Origin: UBA1847 sp942492205
GTDB lineage: Bacteria; Pseudomonadota; Gammaproteobacteria; Steroidobacterales; Woeseiaceae
Assembly (NCBI GenBank): GCA_942492205.1
Contig: CALODT010000001.1
Coordinates: 1,736,001-1,800,000, forward strand
Reading direction: 5' to 3'
Length of the DNA: 64,000 nucleotides
This document shows positions 45,692 through 53,872 of the stretch, one piece after another (position 1 is the stretch's first letter; each line of letters opens with the position of its first letter). The position numbers and the translations under genes were made by a program. Below the pieces are notes generated by a model, which had not been told where the DNA came from, made no database searches, and saw only the letters and a program-made list of their open reading frames with translations.

Positions 45692-46411
45692 ATGGAAACA
45701 CTGCCCCTTTTTCTGCCCATCGTGCTGCCGGTCCTGTTCTGGGGGGCGTACCACTATCACAAGGACCGGCATCTGCCGGAACCCGTGGGCAATCTCGTAC
45801 TTTGCTTCATGCTCGGCTTGCTCGCCGCCGGGGCGTCACAGGGGCTGTACATGGCGCTCGAGCCACTCGGCCTGCACCATGACGCCTATGCGTTGGCGGC
45901 TTCCAACAGCGTCGGCCTGTTCGCCTACTCAATGCTCATCATCGGGCCGATCGAGGAGATCACGAAATTGTTGCCGTTCGCGGTGCTGGTGATTCGCTTC
46001 CGGGCGTTTGACGAGCCGATGGACGGGCTGATCTACGCGTCTTTTATCGGCCTCGGGTACGCAACCGCCGAGAATTTCAGTTACCTCGACTATCTGACGC
46101 CGCTCGAGGCCGCTGCGCGGGGGTTCGCAGGCCCGGTGGTGCACATACTGTTCGCGTCAATCTGGGCGCTCTGGATCTCGAGGGCGCACCTCGCCGGCGC
46201 GCCGATTCTGAGGCCAGCGCTAGTCGGGTTTGCACTCGCATCGGCGCTGCATGGCCTCTATGACTTCCTGGTATTGCTGCAGCCGATTGCAGCGCTGCCG
46301 CTCGCGGCTGCGCTGGTGGTCGCTATCTGGATCTGGCGTTTACACTTGCTGCGGCGATACCACAGGGATGCGGTGAGAGATTCCGGGGCGCAGCACCGCT
46401 CGATGGATTAA
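45692..46411 (+). CDS. PrsW family intramembrane protease
   Basis: A 239-residue polytopic membrane protein with about eight helices. The glutamic-type active site is seen as LIIGPIEEITKLLPFAVLV (EE near residue 90), GLIYASFIGLGYATAENFSY with the E-N pair, VVHILFASIWALWIS and the conserved His in ASALHGLYDFLVLLQ. PrsW proteases cleave membrane-bound anti-sigma factors in other bacteria; no sigma/anti-sigma pair is close by, so the target is unknown. ATG at 45692 lacks a ribosome binding site, and ATAAT lies ten bases upstream, so the message may be leaderless. It converges on the microgene at 46408 with a 4-base overlap. Confidence 0.87.
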   Translation: METLPLFLPIVLPVLFWGAYHYHKDRHLPEPVGNLVLCFMLGLLAAGASQGLYMALEPLGLHHDAYALAASNSVGLFAYSMLIIGPIEEITKLLPFAVLVIRFRAFDEPMDGLIYASFIGLGYATAENFSYLDYLTPLEAAARGFAGPVVHILFASIWALWISRAHLAGAPILRPALVGFALASALHGLYDFLVLLQPIAALPLAAALVVAIWIWRLHLLRRYHRDAVRDSGAQHRSMD

Positions 46412-46596
46412 CCGCGGTCGTACGGGTTGCAGTCGTCCCCGGTCTTAACAGGCTCCTCGAGCGTCAGCCCGAGCGAGTCGTCGTCGAGAAGCGCCCGGCA
46501 GCGCATCTGAATCTCCGCCAGCTTCAGCGAGACATTGGATTCCGACAGGGGCGCGTCCGTTGCGTCTATTTCAAAGAGATCTTTATGCATATCCAT
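46408..46596 (-). CDS. CRP-controlled microgene, 62 residues
   Basis: A 62-residue acidic, soluble protein of unknown function (segments HKDLFEIDATDAPLSESN, SLKLAEIQMRCRALLDDDS, LTLEEPVKTGDDCNPYDRG). A helix of about 20 residues in the middle is the only clear structure. The start is ATG at 46596, or a second ATG two codons later. A GTG at 46632 is excluded if the promoter is as predicted, because the message would start after it. Codon use is like its neighbours. It is monocistronic and reads towards the PrsW gene. Confidence 0.6.
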   Translation of the reverse strand: MDMHKDLFEIDATDAPLSESNVSLKLAEIQMRCRALLDDDSLGLTLEEPVKTGDDCNPYDRG

Positions 46597-46630
46597 GTGT
46601 CGCTGTTTGGAGACAGGGTCCTTCTGTCGC

Positions 46631-46674
46631 ACTATAGAGACAGGGGCAAAGCAGAAGTGTGAACTGGGTCACAC
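46631..46674 (-). promoter_or_regulatory. Class II CRP-dependent promoter
   Basis: On the minus strand GTGTGAACTGGGTCACAC (46657-46674) holds both perfect CRP half-sites with a 6-base spacer, extended by a G/C pair at each end. TATAGT (46636-46631) is a good -10 element. A start about 7 bases past it, near 46624, puts the operator centre (46665.5) 41.5 bases upstream, the exact geometry of class II activation by CRP. No -35 element is needed and none is seen. Confidence 0.75.
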
Positions 46675-46772
46675 AAAATCCGCCGCAGAATCGCTTATTA
46701 CGCGCCTTATGACAAATGATCGGCGAATCCAGGGCTTGGTGACTGCGAAAGAGGCCTCAAGGTCGACAGAAC

Positions 46773-47741
46773 CTAGTACTTGAGCATCGCCGAGCCCCAT
46801 GTGAAACCGGCGCCGAAGGCCGCCAGCAGCAGGGTCTGGCCACGCTGAATGCGCCCGTCACGAATCGCAAGGTCCAGCGCCAGGGGGATCGAGGCACCCG
46901 AGGTATTGGCGTGTTCGTCGACCGTTGCGATGACCCGCTCCATCGGCATTTTCAGCTTCTTCGCAGCCGCCTTGATAATGCGCATATTGGCCTGGTGCGG
47001 CACGAACCAGTCGATATCGTCAAGATGACCGTCGAGATCGGCAATGGTCTCGCGGGCAATGCTGTCAAACGTCGCTACGGCCTTGCGGAATACGGCATTG
47101 CCCTCCATCTTGATGTAGGCCCCGCCAGCCCGGGTAACGTCGAAGCCCACCGAGACGCCCTGTTCGACCTGCAACAGGTCTTCGTATTCGCCATCCGCAT
47201 GTATGTGAGTGGACAGCACACCGGGCTCGTCATCCGCCGTCAATACAACGGCACCGGCGCCGTCACCGAACAGGATCGCAGTGCCGCGATCCTCCCAATC
47301 GGTGATGCGCGACAGCGTTTCCGAGCCGATCACGAGAGCGCTGCTGGCGCCGCCGCTCTTGATGAAACGGTTTGCCACGTCGAGCGCATAAATGAAGCCA
47401 CTGCAGGCGGCGGCCACGTCGAAAGCCGGACATCCCTTGACGCCCAGCTGCCGCTGAATGATGCAGGCTGTCGCGGGAAATATCTTGTCGGGGGTTGCGG
47501 TACCGACGATGATCAGGTCTATATCCTGCGGACCGACGCCCGCCATTTCCATGGCTCGGCGCGCCGCAGCCACTCCCATAGACGAGGTGGTCTCGTCATC
47601 CGATGCGATGTGGCGGCGCTTGATCCCGGTGCGCTCACGAATCCACTCATCGGAGGTATCCATGGTCTTTTCGAGATCGTGGTTGGTCACCACTTTTTCA
47701 GGAAGATAGCTCCCTACTCCGGCAATGCGTGCGTAAGTCAT
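46773..47741 (-). CDS. fabH: Beta-ketoacyl-ACP synthase III (FabH-type)
   Basis: A 322-residue KAS III condensing enzyme. The triad is complete: Cys in DVAAACSGFIYALDVAN near residue 113, His in FVPHQANMRIIKAAAK near 250, and Asn in VDEHANTSGASIPLALD near 280. Family segments SDEWIRERTGIKRRHI and GTATPDKIFPATACIIQ are present. It condenses an acyl donor with malonyl-ACP. Its start overlaps the stop of the acyl-AMP ligase gene (ATGA), and there is no plsX or fabD beside it. It may be a second copy dedicated to the operon rather than the housekeeping enzyme; the latter cannot be excluded. Confidence 0.93.
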   Translation of the reverse strand: MTYARIAGVGSYLPEKVVTNHDLEKTMDTSDEWIRERTGIKRRHIASDDETTSSMGVAAARRAMEMAGVGPQDIDLIIVGTATPDKIFPATACIIQRQLGVKGCPAFDVAAACSGFIYALDVANRFIKSGGASSALVIGSETLSRITDWEDRGTAILFGDGAGAVVLTADDEPGVLSTHIHADGEYEDLLQVEQGVSVGFDVTRAGGAYIKMEGNAVFRKAVATFDSIARETIADLDGHLDDIDWFVPHQANMRIIKAAAKKLKMPMERVIATVDEHANTSGASIPLALDLAIRDGRIQRGQTLLLAAFGAGFTWGSAMLKY

Positions 47742-49681
47742 TGGCTCTTCCTGGTCAGGAATGCCGCGATCTCTCGCAGCGTCGGATAATCGAACAGGTC
47801 ACTGATGTCGAGTTTCCCCGGATAACGCTCGTCAATCGCCAGCACGATCTCTGTCAATGTCAGCGAACTGACACCGACCTCGAACAGGTTGTCGTCCGGT
47901 CCTATCGTACGGTCCTTTGAAAACTCACGGCAGATTGTCTCGAGTTCAGCCACCAACGGATCCGCGTCGGTCGCGGTCTCAGTCGCCTCGGCGGGTGCCA
48001 ATTGTTGCAGCACATCGTCGAATTCACCGTCCAGGTACGATGCCAGCAGCTTGCCACGTTGCACTTTGCCGCTGGTCGTTTTCGGTATGCGACTGACGGG
48101 AATGACCCGGTCCACTTCAAGCCCGGTCTGCTCACCGACCAGGTCGCGCACCTGCCGGACCATCGGGCGAAAATCGTCGAGCGCCTGGCGATACAATATA
48201 AAAGCGATCAGTTCTTCGGTCTGGCCGCCTTTCGGCGTCGCTCCCGCAACGACGACCTTGTTCAGATCGAGATCATCGAGACGCGCCACGATCTCCTCTA
48301 TGTCATGCGGATAGTAATTCTGACCATTGATGATGATGATGTCTTTCTGTCGCCCGGTAATCACGAGCTGCGAATCGACAAACACGCCGCAGTCACCCGT
48401 CCGCAGCCAGCCATCCTCTGTAAACAACTCCTCTGTCGCCTGCGGATCGCCATAAATGCGTTGCGTGACGCTACCACCGTGCAGCTGAATATTGCCGATG
48501 ACACCATCGCCAAGGATCCTGTCATCGTCGTCCGCAATGCGAATCGACACGTCGCGAATTGCCGCGCCCACTTTGACAAAGCTGACGGCATCAGGATCAG
48601 TCGGGTCCACCGGACGATAAGCGTCGCCGACTCGCAAGCTGTGCCGGTCGACCGTGATCCGTGAATACTCGGTACCCGGTTTGGGCAGCGACACACCCAC
48701 GGTCGCTTCCGCCAGACCATACACCGGATACATCGCGGTGCGTTTCAGGCCGTGCGGCTGAAGCGCGGCGAGAAACTCCTCGCACAGCTCCCAGGAGATG
48801 GGCTCGGCACCGTTCAGTATCAATTTCACCGGCGATAGATCGAGCCCCGAAAGCCCCTTGCGCTGGAAGAGCTTCAGGAAATGTTTGTAGCCGAAATTCG
48901 GTGAGCACAACTGCGTCGCAGCAAGCTCGCTCGCCTTGCTCATCCACAACAGCGGCCGTCGCACGAATACGTTCGTGTCCATGACGGCGTGGTTCATGCC
49001 AACGCCAAGCACGCTCAGGTGGTATCCAATCAATCCCATGTCGTGCGTCAGCGGCATCCAGCTCAGGCTCTGGTCCTCCGCGTTCCACCCGGTCGCCTCG
49101 ACAATGGCGCGAATGTTGATGCACAGATTGCGATGCGTGAGGACGACTCCCTTCGGATCGCTGGTTGAGCCGGACGAATACTGAATGAAAGCGATGTCGT
49201 CCGGTTTTGCAGCAAACACCTCGCCATGCGCGGCCGGTTCGACGTCGCTCATCAGCACCGTGCGTGTTTCAAGCAGGTGCGATATGTCCGTGAGCTCACG
49301 CTGCTTGGCGAACTCGAGCAGTCGCTCGAGCAGCCCCATTTCAGTGAACAGGGTCGCCCGCTCCAGTTGGTTGACGATGCGGAACAGCTTCAGGCGGTGC
49401 TCGTCACTGATGCCAACTGCAACCGGTACCGGCACGATGCCGCCGAGAATAGCGGCCCAGAAAGCAACGACGAAGCTCTCATTGGACTTGCTGAAAATGA
49501 TGAGTTCGTCGCCGGGCTTCATGCCACGGGCCTGCAGCGAGCCGAGCAGCGCTAAAGCTCTCTCCCAAAGCTCGCCAAACCCAACGACGGACTCGTCGTG
49601 CTCGCCATCGATAAAGCGAACGTCGCGTTGCCTGCCGCGCACGTCGCGCAGCAGATGCGTCAATGTATCGTACAGCTGCAT
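47738..49681 (-). CDS. Fatty acyl-AMP ligase fused to acyl carrier domain
   Basis: A 647-residue two-domain protein. Residues 1-560 form an AMP-forming ligase of the FAAL type: IQYSSGSTSDPKGVVLTHRN is the P-loop motif, SWMPLTHDMGLIGYHL follows, VYGLAEATVGVSLPKPGTEY is the adenine motif, GWLRTGDCGVFVDSQ the hinge region, and TTSGKVQRGKL holds the A10 lysine. Residues about 570-647 form a carrier protein with DNLFEVGVSSLTLTEIVLAI, the phosphopantetheine serine site. It would activate a fatty acid and load it on its own carrier. It lies between the P450 gene, 7 bases upstream, and the KAS III gene, overlapping by 4. Confidence 0.92.
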   Translation of the reverse strand: MQLYDTLTHLLRDVRGRQRDVRFIDGEHDESVVGFGELWERALALLGSLQARGMKPGDELIIFSKSNESFVVAFWAAILGGIVPVPVAVGISDEHRLKLFRIVNQLERATLFTEMGLLERLLEFAKQRELTDISHLLETRTVLMSDVEPAAHGEVFAAKPDDIAFIQYSSGSTSDPKGVVLTHRNLCINIRAIVEATGWNAEDQSLSWMPLTHDMGLIGYHLSVLGVGMNHAVMDTNVFVRRPLLWMSKASELAATQLCSPNFGYKHFLKLFQRKGLSGLDLSPVKLILNGAEPISWELCEEFLAALQPHGLKRTAMYPVYGLAEATVGVSLPKPGTEYSRITVDRHSLRVGDAYRPVDPTDPDAVSFVKVGAAIRDVSIRIADDDDRILGDGVIGNIQLHGGSVTQRIYGDPQATEELFTEDGWLRTGDCGVFVDSQLVITGRQKDIIIINGQNYYPHDIEEIVARLDDLDLNKVVVAGATPKGGQTEELIAFILYRQALDDFRPMVRQVRDLVGEQTGLEVDRVIPVSRIPKTTSGKVQRGKLLASYLDGEFDDVLQQLAPAEATETATDADPLVAELETICREFSKDRTIGPDDNLFEVGVSSLTLTEIVLAIDERYPGKLDISDLFDYPTLREIAAFLTRKSQ

Positions 49682-49688
49682 ATCGGAG

Positions 49689-50996
49689 TTACCGCTCCTC
49701 GGGTTTCATGAATATGTCGGTTGCCGAACGCAGGTTAATACCGAGTTCGAGCTCCGGTTCGCTGTCATCCTCCAGCCGCAGTCGAAAGCGCGGCAACAGC
49801 AGGCCAAGGTGCACCTTCATTTCCAGGAATGAAAAATACTCGCCCAGGCAGCGCCGCGGCCCCAATGAAAACGGAAAGTACGGCCGGTCCTTGTCTGGCT
49901 TGTCTGTCGCCGCGAAACGATCCGGGTCGAAAGCATCCGGGTTCGGCCAGTAGTGTTCGCTGCGATGCAGTATGAACGGTGAAAGATAGATGTCGGTGCC
50001 TGGCGGCACATCGTAGTCGTCCAGCTCATCCTGCTCGTGCGAGCGGCGCGTGAACAGCCAGACAGGCGGATACAGCCGCAGGGCCTCTTCCAGCGTTTGC
50101 TGGGTAAAACGCATTGCGGCTGCCGACTCCGAGCTCACCGCGGAGACGCCTGGCATTATTCGGCGCGCCTCCTCGATCAGCCGCTCCTCCACATCGGGAT
50201 GCTTTGCGATCAGGTACCAGACCCAGTTCAACGTGTTGGCCGAGGTTTCGAAGCCGGCAACGATCAGCGTCATCAGCTCGTCGAGCAACTCGGCATCGGT
50301 GAACCCGGCGCCCTGTTTGTCCACGGCCTGCAGGTACATGGCGAGAAAATCGAAGTGCTGCTCGCCGGCACGCCCTCGGCGTGCCTCGATGATCTGCATC
50401 AACAGGTCGCGCAGCTGCCGAACCTTCATAACGACGCTCAGGTCTCGCGTCGAATCGCGGCTGAGAAACGCAAAGGGATTTTCGCCCTGCGTCAGGATGA
50501 ACTCGTCATAGTCGCTGCCGAAAATACTGATGAGTATCAATTCCAGGGCGAAATCGGAGGTCTCCTCCGTGATGTTCAGCGCTTCACCACGCGACGCGAG
50601 ATCCGCCCAATGCAGGGCACGCCGATCGCAGCATTGCACCATCACCGTCATCAGCCGATGCACGTTCTGGCGACTGAATGCCGGCTGGATCATCGTTCTG
50701 GATCGCCGCCATATGTCGCCGTCGCTGACGATAAGACCGTTGCCGAGCAGCATCTTGACGCGCTCGAAGCCGGGGCCCTTACGGTACTTGCTGTGCCGCC
50801 GCACGAGTATGCGGCGCACTTCACTCGCATCATTGACGAAATAGGCCAGCCGCCCATTCGGCCTTTCCATGCTCACCATATCGCCATAGTCCCGCTGCAG
50901 GCTCTCGAGGGTTGCGAGCGTCTGCGCGTCGATGCCGAGCGGCACGGGCTGTTCAGGACCCGGTGGTCGCCGATATGCGAGCTGAGGTGCTGTCAT
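49689..50996 (-). CDS. Cytochrome P450
   Basis: A 435-residue cytochrome P450. The I-helix motif is VAGFETSANTLNWVWYLI near residue 245, the K-helix ExxR is EEALRLYPPVW near 305, and the haem Cys ligand is in FPFSLGPRRCLGEYFSFLEM near 385. The meander before it (YWPNPDAFDPDRFA) is normal. No N-terminal membrane anchor is present, so it is soluble and would rely on ferredoxin partners; a ferredoxin reductase gene lies elsewhere at 21395. It leads the operon with the acyl-AMP ligase and KAS III genes and probably hydroxylates a fatty acyl chain, perhaps when bound to the carrier domain. Confidence 0.93.
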   Translation of the reverse strand: MTAPQLAYRRPPGPEQPVPLGIDAQTLATLESLQRDYGDMVSMERPNGRLAYFVNDASEVRRILVRRHSKYRKGPGFERVKMLLGNGLIVSDGDIWRRSRTMIQPAFSRQNVHRLMTVMVQCCDRRALHWADLASRGEALNITEETSDFALELILISIFGSDYDEFILTQGENPFAFLSRDSTRDLSVVMKVRQLRDLLMQIIEARRGRAGEQHFDFLAMYLQAVDKQGAGFTDAELLDELMTLIVAGFETSANTLNWVWYLIAKHPDVEERLIEEARRIMPGVSAVSSESAAAMRFTQQTLEEALRLYPPVWLFTRRSHEQDELDDYDVPPGTDIYLSPFILHRSEHYWPNPDAFDPDRFAATDKPDKDRPYFPFSLGPRRCLGEYFSFLEMKVHLGLLLPRFRLRLEDDSEPELELGINLRSATDIFMKPEER

Positions 50997-51026
50997 TTGA
51001 AGTGAGGGCTTGGTGGGGCCGTGTCA

Positions 51027-51860
51027 ATGCAGGCGCAATATTACATTGACCGGCGCAGAACCGATACTGCAAACTCTGGCCCTTCTGTCGCAGGCCCCGT
51101 CTTGAGCAACAATCCCCGCAAAGATTTCGACTCGGTGGAGTCACGCCGCAGCACCGCATCGTTTCGCCGCATGACCGTCTGGCGGCGGATCTACTATTTC
51201 GTCGGCGTGCCGCTGCTGCGCGGTGTGATGCGCCTGCTTGGCTCAACCTACCGGGTACAGCAGGTGATCGGCGCAGAGCGCATAGAGCCCTTCATTGCGA
51301 GTGGCAAGGTCTGCGCGCCCTGCTACTGGCATCAGCACCATGTCCTGGGTTCCACACTCGTGCGCAACTGGATTCGCCGCGGCTTCAAGGCCTGCTTCCT
51401 GGTCTCGGCCTCGGTTGATGGCGAAGTGCCGGAGCGCATTGCTCGAGCCTGGGGAGCCGAGGTCATTCGCGGCTCCGCAAACCAGAGCGGCGCCCTTGCC
51501 CTGCGTGACATGCAGCGCATGATGAAGAACGGCTACTCCATCGTGACAACCGCCGATGGCCCGCGCGGGCCGCAGCACGAATTCAAGATGGGCGCCATCC
51601 TGATGGCCAGGATTGCCGGTGTCCCGGTCATACCTGTCGCCTGCGCCGCCGAAAAGGCCTGGTACCTGAACCGCTGGGACAAGTTCATGGTGCCCAAGCC
51701 GTTCTCGCGTGTCGTCATGGCTATCGGTGCGCCGATAGACATACCGAGTGATATACCGCTGGACAAGCTCGAGCCGCAGCGCGTGCTCGTTCAGGAAGCA
51801 GTCATGTCGCTTATGCGAGAATCCACGCAGGTACTTCAGACTACGGGCACCGATGAGTAA
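51027..51860 (+). CDS. DUF374 lysophospholipid acyltransferase-like protein
   Basis: A 277-residue inner-membrane acyltransferase of the DUF374 group (LpxL/LPLAT-like). After a variable 45-residue N-terminus, YYFVGVPLLRGVMRLLGSTY is the membrane-associated helix. CYWHQHHVLG supplies the H-x4-D-like region, FLVSASVDGEVPERIARAWG and EVIRGSANQSGALALRDMQR follow, and TTADGPRGPQHEFKMGAILM is the group signature. Likely acyl transfer to a lipid A-like or phospholipid acceptor. The start is ATG at 51027, with GGGG eight bases upstream; GTG at 51021 is possible. Only 30 bases separate it from the divergent P450 gene, so their promoters overlap. Confidence 0.87.
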   Translation: MQAQYYIDRRRTDTANSGPSVAGPVLSNNPRKDFDSVESRRSTASFRRMTVWRRIYYFVGVPLLRGVMRLLGSTYRVQQVIGAERIEPFIASGKVCAPCYWHQHHVLGSTLVRNWIRRGFKACFLVSASVDGEVPERIARAWGAEVIRGSANQSGALALRDMQRMMKNGYSIVTTADGPRGPQHEFKMGAILMARIAGVPVIPVACAAEKAWYLNRWDKFMVPKPFSRVVMAIGAPIDIPSDIPLDKLEPQRVLVQEAVMSLMRESTQVLQTTGTDE

Positions 51861-52593
51861 CTACCCAGGCAATCCGTCACGACACGGTTGGCTGCGCCTG
51901 CTGGCGCTGCTGGCCGCTTGTGTTGCGCCCGCATTGGCATTAGCCGACGGCGAACTGCAGCCGCACACTGCCGAGTACGGCGTCAAGATAAGCGTTGTAA
52001 GCGGTCGTCTGCGCACCACGCTCAGAGAAACTGAGGCCGGCTACACGGCCGAACACCAGATCAAGCCAACCGGCATGTCGCGGCTAGTGGCGCGCGGCCA
52101 GATAGCCGAAGCATCGGACTTCGCTGCCGGCCCTGACGGCCTGCGACCGCTCGCTTACCGCTCGCACGACACCCTCTCACGCGACGAGCTTGAGGCCGAT
52201 GTGCGTTTCGATTGGGATTCAAATCGCGCAACCGGCATCGTCAATGGCGAGGACTTCGAGGCCGAGCTGGCCGGCTTCTCGCATGACCGCATTTCAATTC
52301 AGTACCAACTGATGCAGGACCTCCTACGGCAGGAGCCGGGCGAGGAATACCGGATGTTCGAGGTGGACAAACAGAAGGTCCTCAACATCCGTACGCTGGA
52401 GCCGAAGACCGTCGAGGTTCCGGCCGGCACCTTCCGCGCGATCGGGATACAGCACCAGGCGGAGAATTCATCGCGAGTGACGACGCTCTGGTGCGTCGAA
52501 GAACTCGGGTTTCTGCCGGTGGTTATCGAACAGCACCGCAAGGGAAAACTGCGGGTCCGCGCCACGCTTCGCAACTACACGCCGGCCAACTAG
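51853..52593 (+). CDS. DUF3108 domain exported protein
   Basis: A 246-residue exported protein with a signal peptide (LRLLALLAACVAPALALA, cleavage before DGELQ). The rest is DUF3108, a beta-rich periplasmic domain: TAEYGVKISVVSGRLRTTLR, GLRPLAYRSHD, DRISIQYQLMQDLLRQEPG, VDKQKVLNIRTLEPKTVEVP, then GTFRAIGIQHQAENSSRVTT and WCVEELGFLPVVIEQHRKGK. The family is linked to lipopolysaccharide or lipid handling by context only. ATG at 51853 overlaps the acyltransferase gene by 8 bases, so both are translated from one message. It converges on the lipoprotein gene with a 4-base overlap. Confidence 0.85.
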   Translation: MSNYPGNPSRHGWLRLLALLAACVAPALALADGELQPHTAEYGVKISVVSGRLRTTLRETEAGYTAEHQIKPTGMSRLVARGQIAEASDFAAGPDGLRPLAYRSHDTLSRDELEADVRFDWDSNRATGIVNGEDFEAELAGFSHDRISIQYQLMQDLLRQEPGEEYRMFEVDKQKVLNIRTLEPKTVEVPAGTFRAIGIQHQAENSSRVTTLWCVEELGFLPVVIEQHRKGKLRVRATLRNYTPAN

Positions 52594-53186
52594 CGCCGAT
52601 CGAAACGCTGCTCGGCGGAAAACACGGTTTCATCCCGCCTGGTCAACGAAATGTTCCTTAGCAGGACTTCGCCGTCACTGCTCAGCTGCCAGGACTCGGC
52701 CAGCAATGCTCCGGCTTCATCGAGCGTCTCTATGACAAATCGATCACCTTGCCAACCGGAAACACGCTGCGCCTCGATGGGACCGACCGCTATCACACGG
52801 TCTTCGCCGAAGCGGTATTCCTCGACGATTGCGCGGTCGAAACTGATGAACAGTCCCGACGCCGTTTGCGTGATCTTCAGCGACTCGCCGTTCTCCATGA
52901 ATACGCTAACCGCTGTTGCATCCGACGCTCTCGACCGTCTCGGCGACTGCCGCTGCTGGCTGCGCGTCGACGTTTCCGGTGGAATCCGGATGCCGGGCTC
53001 GCCAGATTCGCGCCGTTGTGGCGGTTGGCCTGACGCGCTTCGAAGTTGCCATTGCCCCGACAAATCCAGTCCTGCCGGCACCACTGCACTTTTGGGCTGC
53101 AGTACCTCGCGCGCGGCACAAGCCGCAAGCAGCATGCCGGCAAGCAGTGCCAGCAGAAAGATATGGAATGTTCTGGTTCCCGACAT
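52590..53186 (-). CDS. Hypothetical lipoprotein
   Basis: A 198-residue putative lipoprotein. The signal (FHIFLLALLAGMLLAACAAR) ends in a clear LLAAC lipobox. The mature part has a Pro/Arg/Ser-rich linker of about 60 residues, then a beta-rich domain (ATAVSVFMENGESLKITQTA, SGLFISFDRAIVEEYRFGE, RVSGWQGDRFVIETLDEAG, EVLLRNISLTRRDETVF) similar in pattern to small periplasmic beta-sandwich proteins. No family is recognised. ATG at 53186. It is divergent from the repeat-protein gene that starts at 53282, with 95 bases between. Confidence 0.78.
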   Translation of the reverse strand: MSGTRTFHIFLLALLAGMLLAACAAREVLQPKSAVVPAGLDLSGQWQLRSASGQPPQRRESGEPGIRIPPETSTRSQQRQSPRRSRASDATAVSVFMENGESLKITQTASGLFISFDRAIVEEYRFGEDRVIAVGPIEAQRVSGWQGDRFVIETLDEAGALLAESWQLSSDGEVLLRNISLTRRDETVFSAEQRFDRR

Positions 53187-53281
53187 GTCAACCTTTTTGA
53201 CGAGCAGTCGTTACAGAGGGAATCGCCGAAAATCTCGGACGCAAGACGTGTACCCGACTTGTACGCTAAGGAGAATACCAG

Positions 53282-53869
53282 ATGCAAAAACTTCGATTGA
53301 TTCTAGTGGCCGCCAGCGCAGGGCTGTTGTTTCCTCTCTACGGCCACTCACAATCCCTTGCCGACCTCGAGGATTTGAGCCCGGAAGACCGCCGAGCGTA
53401 CCTGGAGAGCATGTCGCCTGATGAGCGCGCCGCGATGACCGGGAAATGGCGCGCGGAAAAGGCCGCGATGTCGGATGAGGAGCGCGCCGCGATGCGGCAG
53501 GAGCGACGCGAGAAATGGGAGTCGATGTCGGAGGAAGAGCGCGAGGCCATACGCGCGAAGCGCCAGGAAGAGAAAAGCAAACGCCGCGAGAAGTGGCAGT
53601 CGATGTCCGAGGAAGAACGCGAGGCCATGCGCGCCACGCGCCAGGAAAACAAAGGCAAACGCCGCGAGAAATGGGACTCGATGTCCGAGGAAGAACGCGC
53701 GGCCATGCGTGCCAAGCGGCAGGAAAACCAGGCCATGCGTCGCGACAAATGGGACTCGATGTCCGAAGAAGAGCGCGCTGCCGCTCGTGAAAAAATGCCG
53801 CGGCGCAAAAACGGGGCGAAAAACAAGGGACCGGACAGCGACGCCGATTCTGACGGCGCCCCCGAGTAG
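53282..53869 (+). CDS. Secreted charged protein with 26-residue repeats
   Basis: A 195-residue exported protein with a signal peptide (LILVAASAGLLFPLYGHS, cleavage near SQS). Residues 76-179 contain four 26-residue units starting REKW(E/Q/D)SMSEEER and continuing with A-x-R-x-x-R-Q-E; two shorter related copies (SMSPDERAAM, AMSDEERAAM) precede them. Each unit is a charged amphipathic helix, so a long helical rod or coiled coil is likely. The pattern recalls DUF3106 and Spy/CpxP-type periplasmic proteins, but no match is claimed. ATG at 53282 has AAGGAG nine bases upstream. The 78-base units suggest recent tandem duplication. Confidence 0.8.
   Translation: MQKLRLILVAASAGLLFPLYGHSQSLADLEDLSPEDRRAYLESMSPDERAAMTGKWRAEKAAMSDEERAAMRQERREKWESMSEEEREAIRAKRQEEKSKRREKWQSMSEEEREAMRATRQENKGKRREKWDSMSEEERAAMRAKRQENQAMRRDKWDSMSEEERAAAREKMPRRKNGAKNKGPDSDADSDGAPE
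53507..53818 (+). repeat. Four tandem 78-base repeats inside the repeat-protein gene
   Basis: The units are 78 bases each, in frame, and begin at 53507, 53585, 53663 and 53741. Neighbouring units share long identical stretches such as GAGAAATGGGACTCGATGTC, with differences mostly at third positions and at the fourth residue of each unit. The last unit is degraded at its end. Repeat number could vary between strains. Confidence 0.75.
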
Positions 53870-53872
53870 TAC

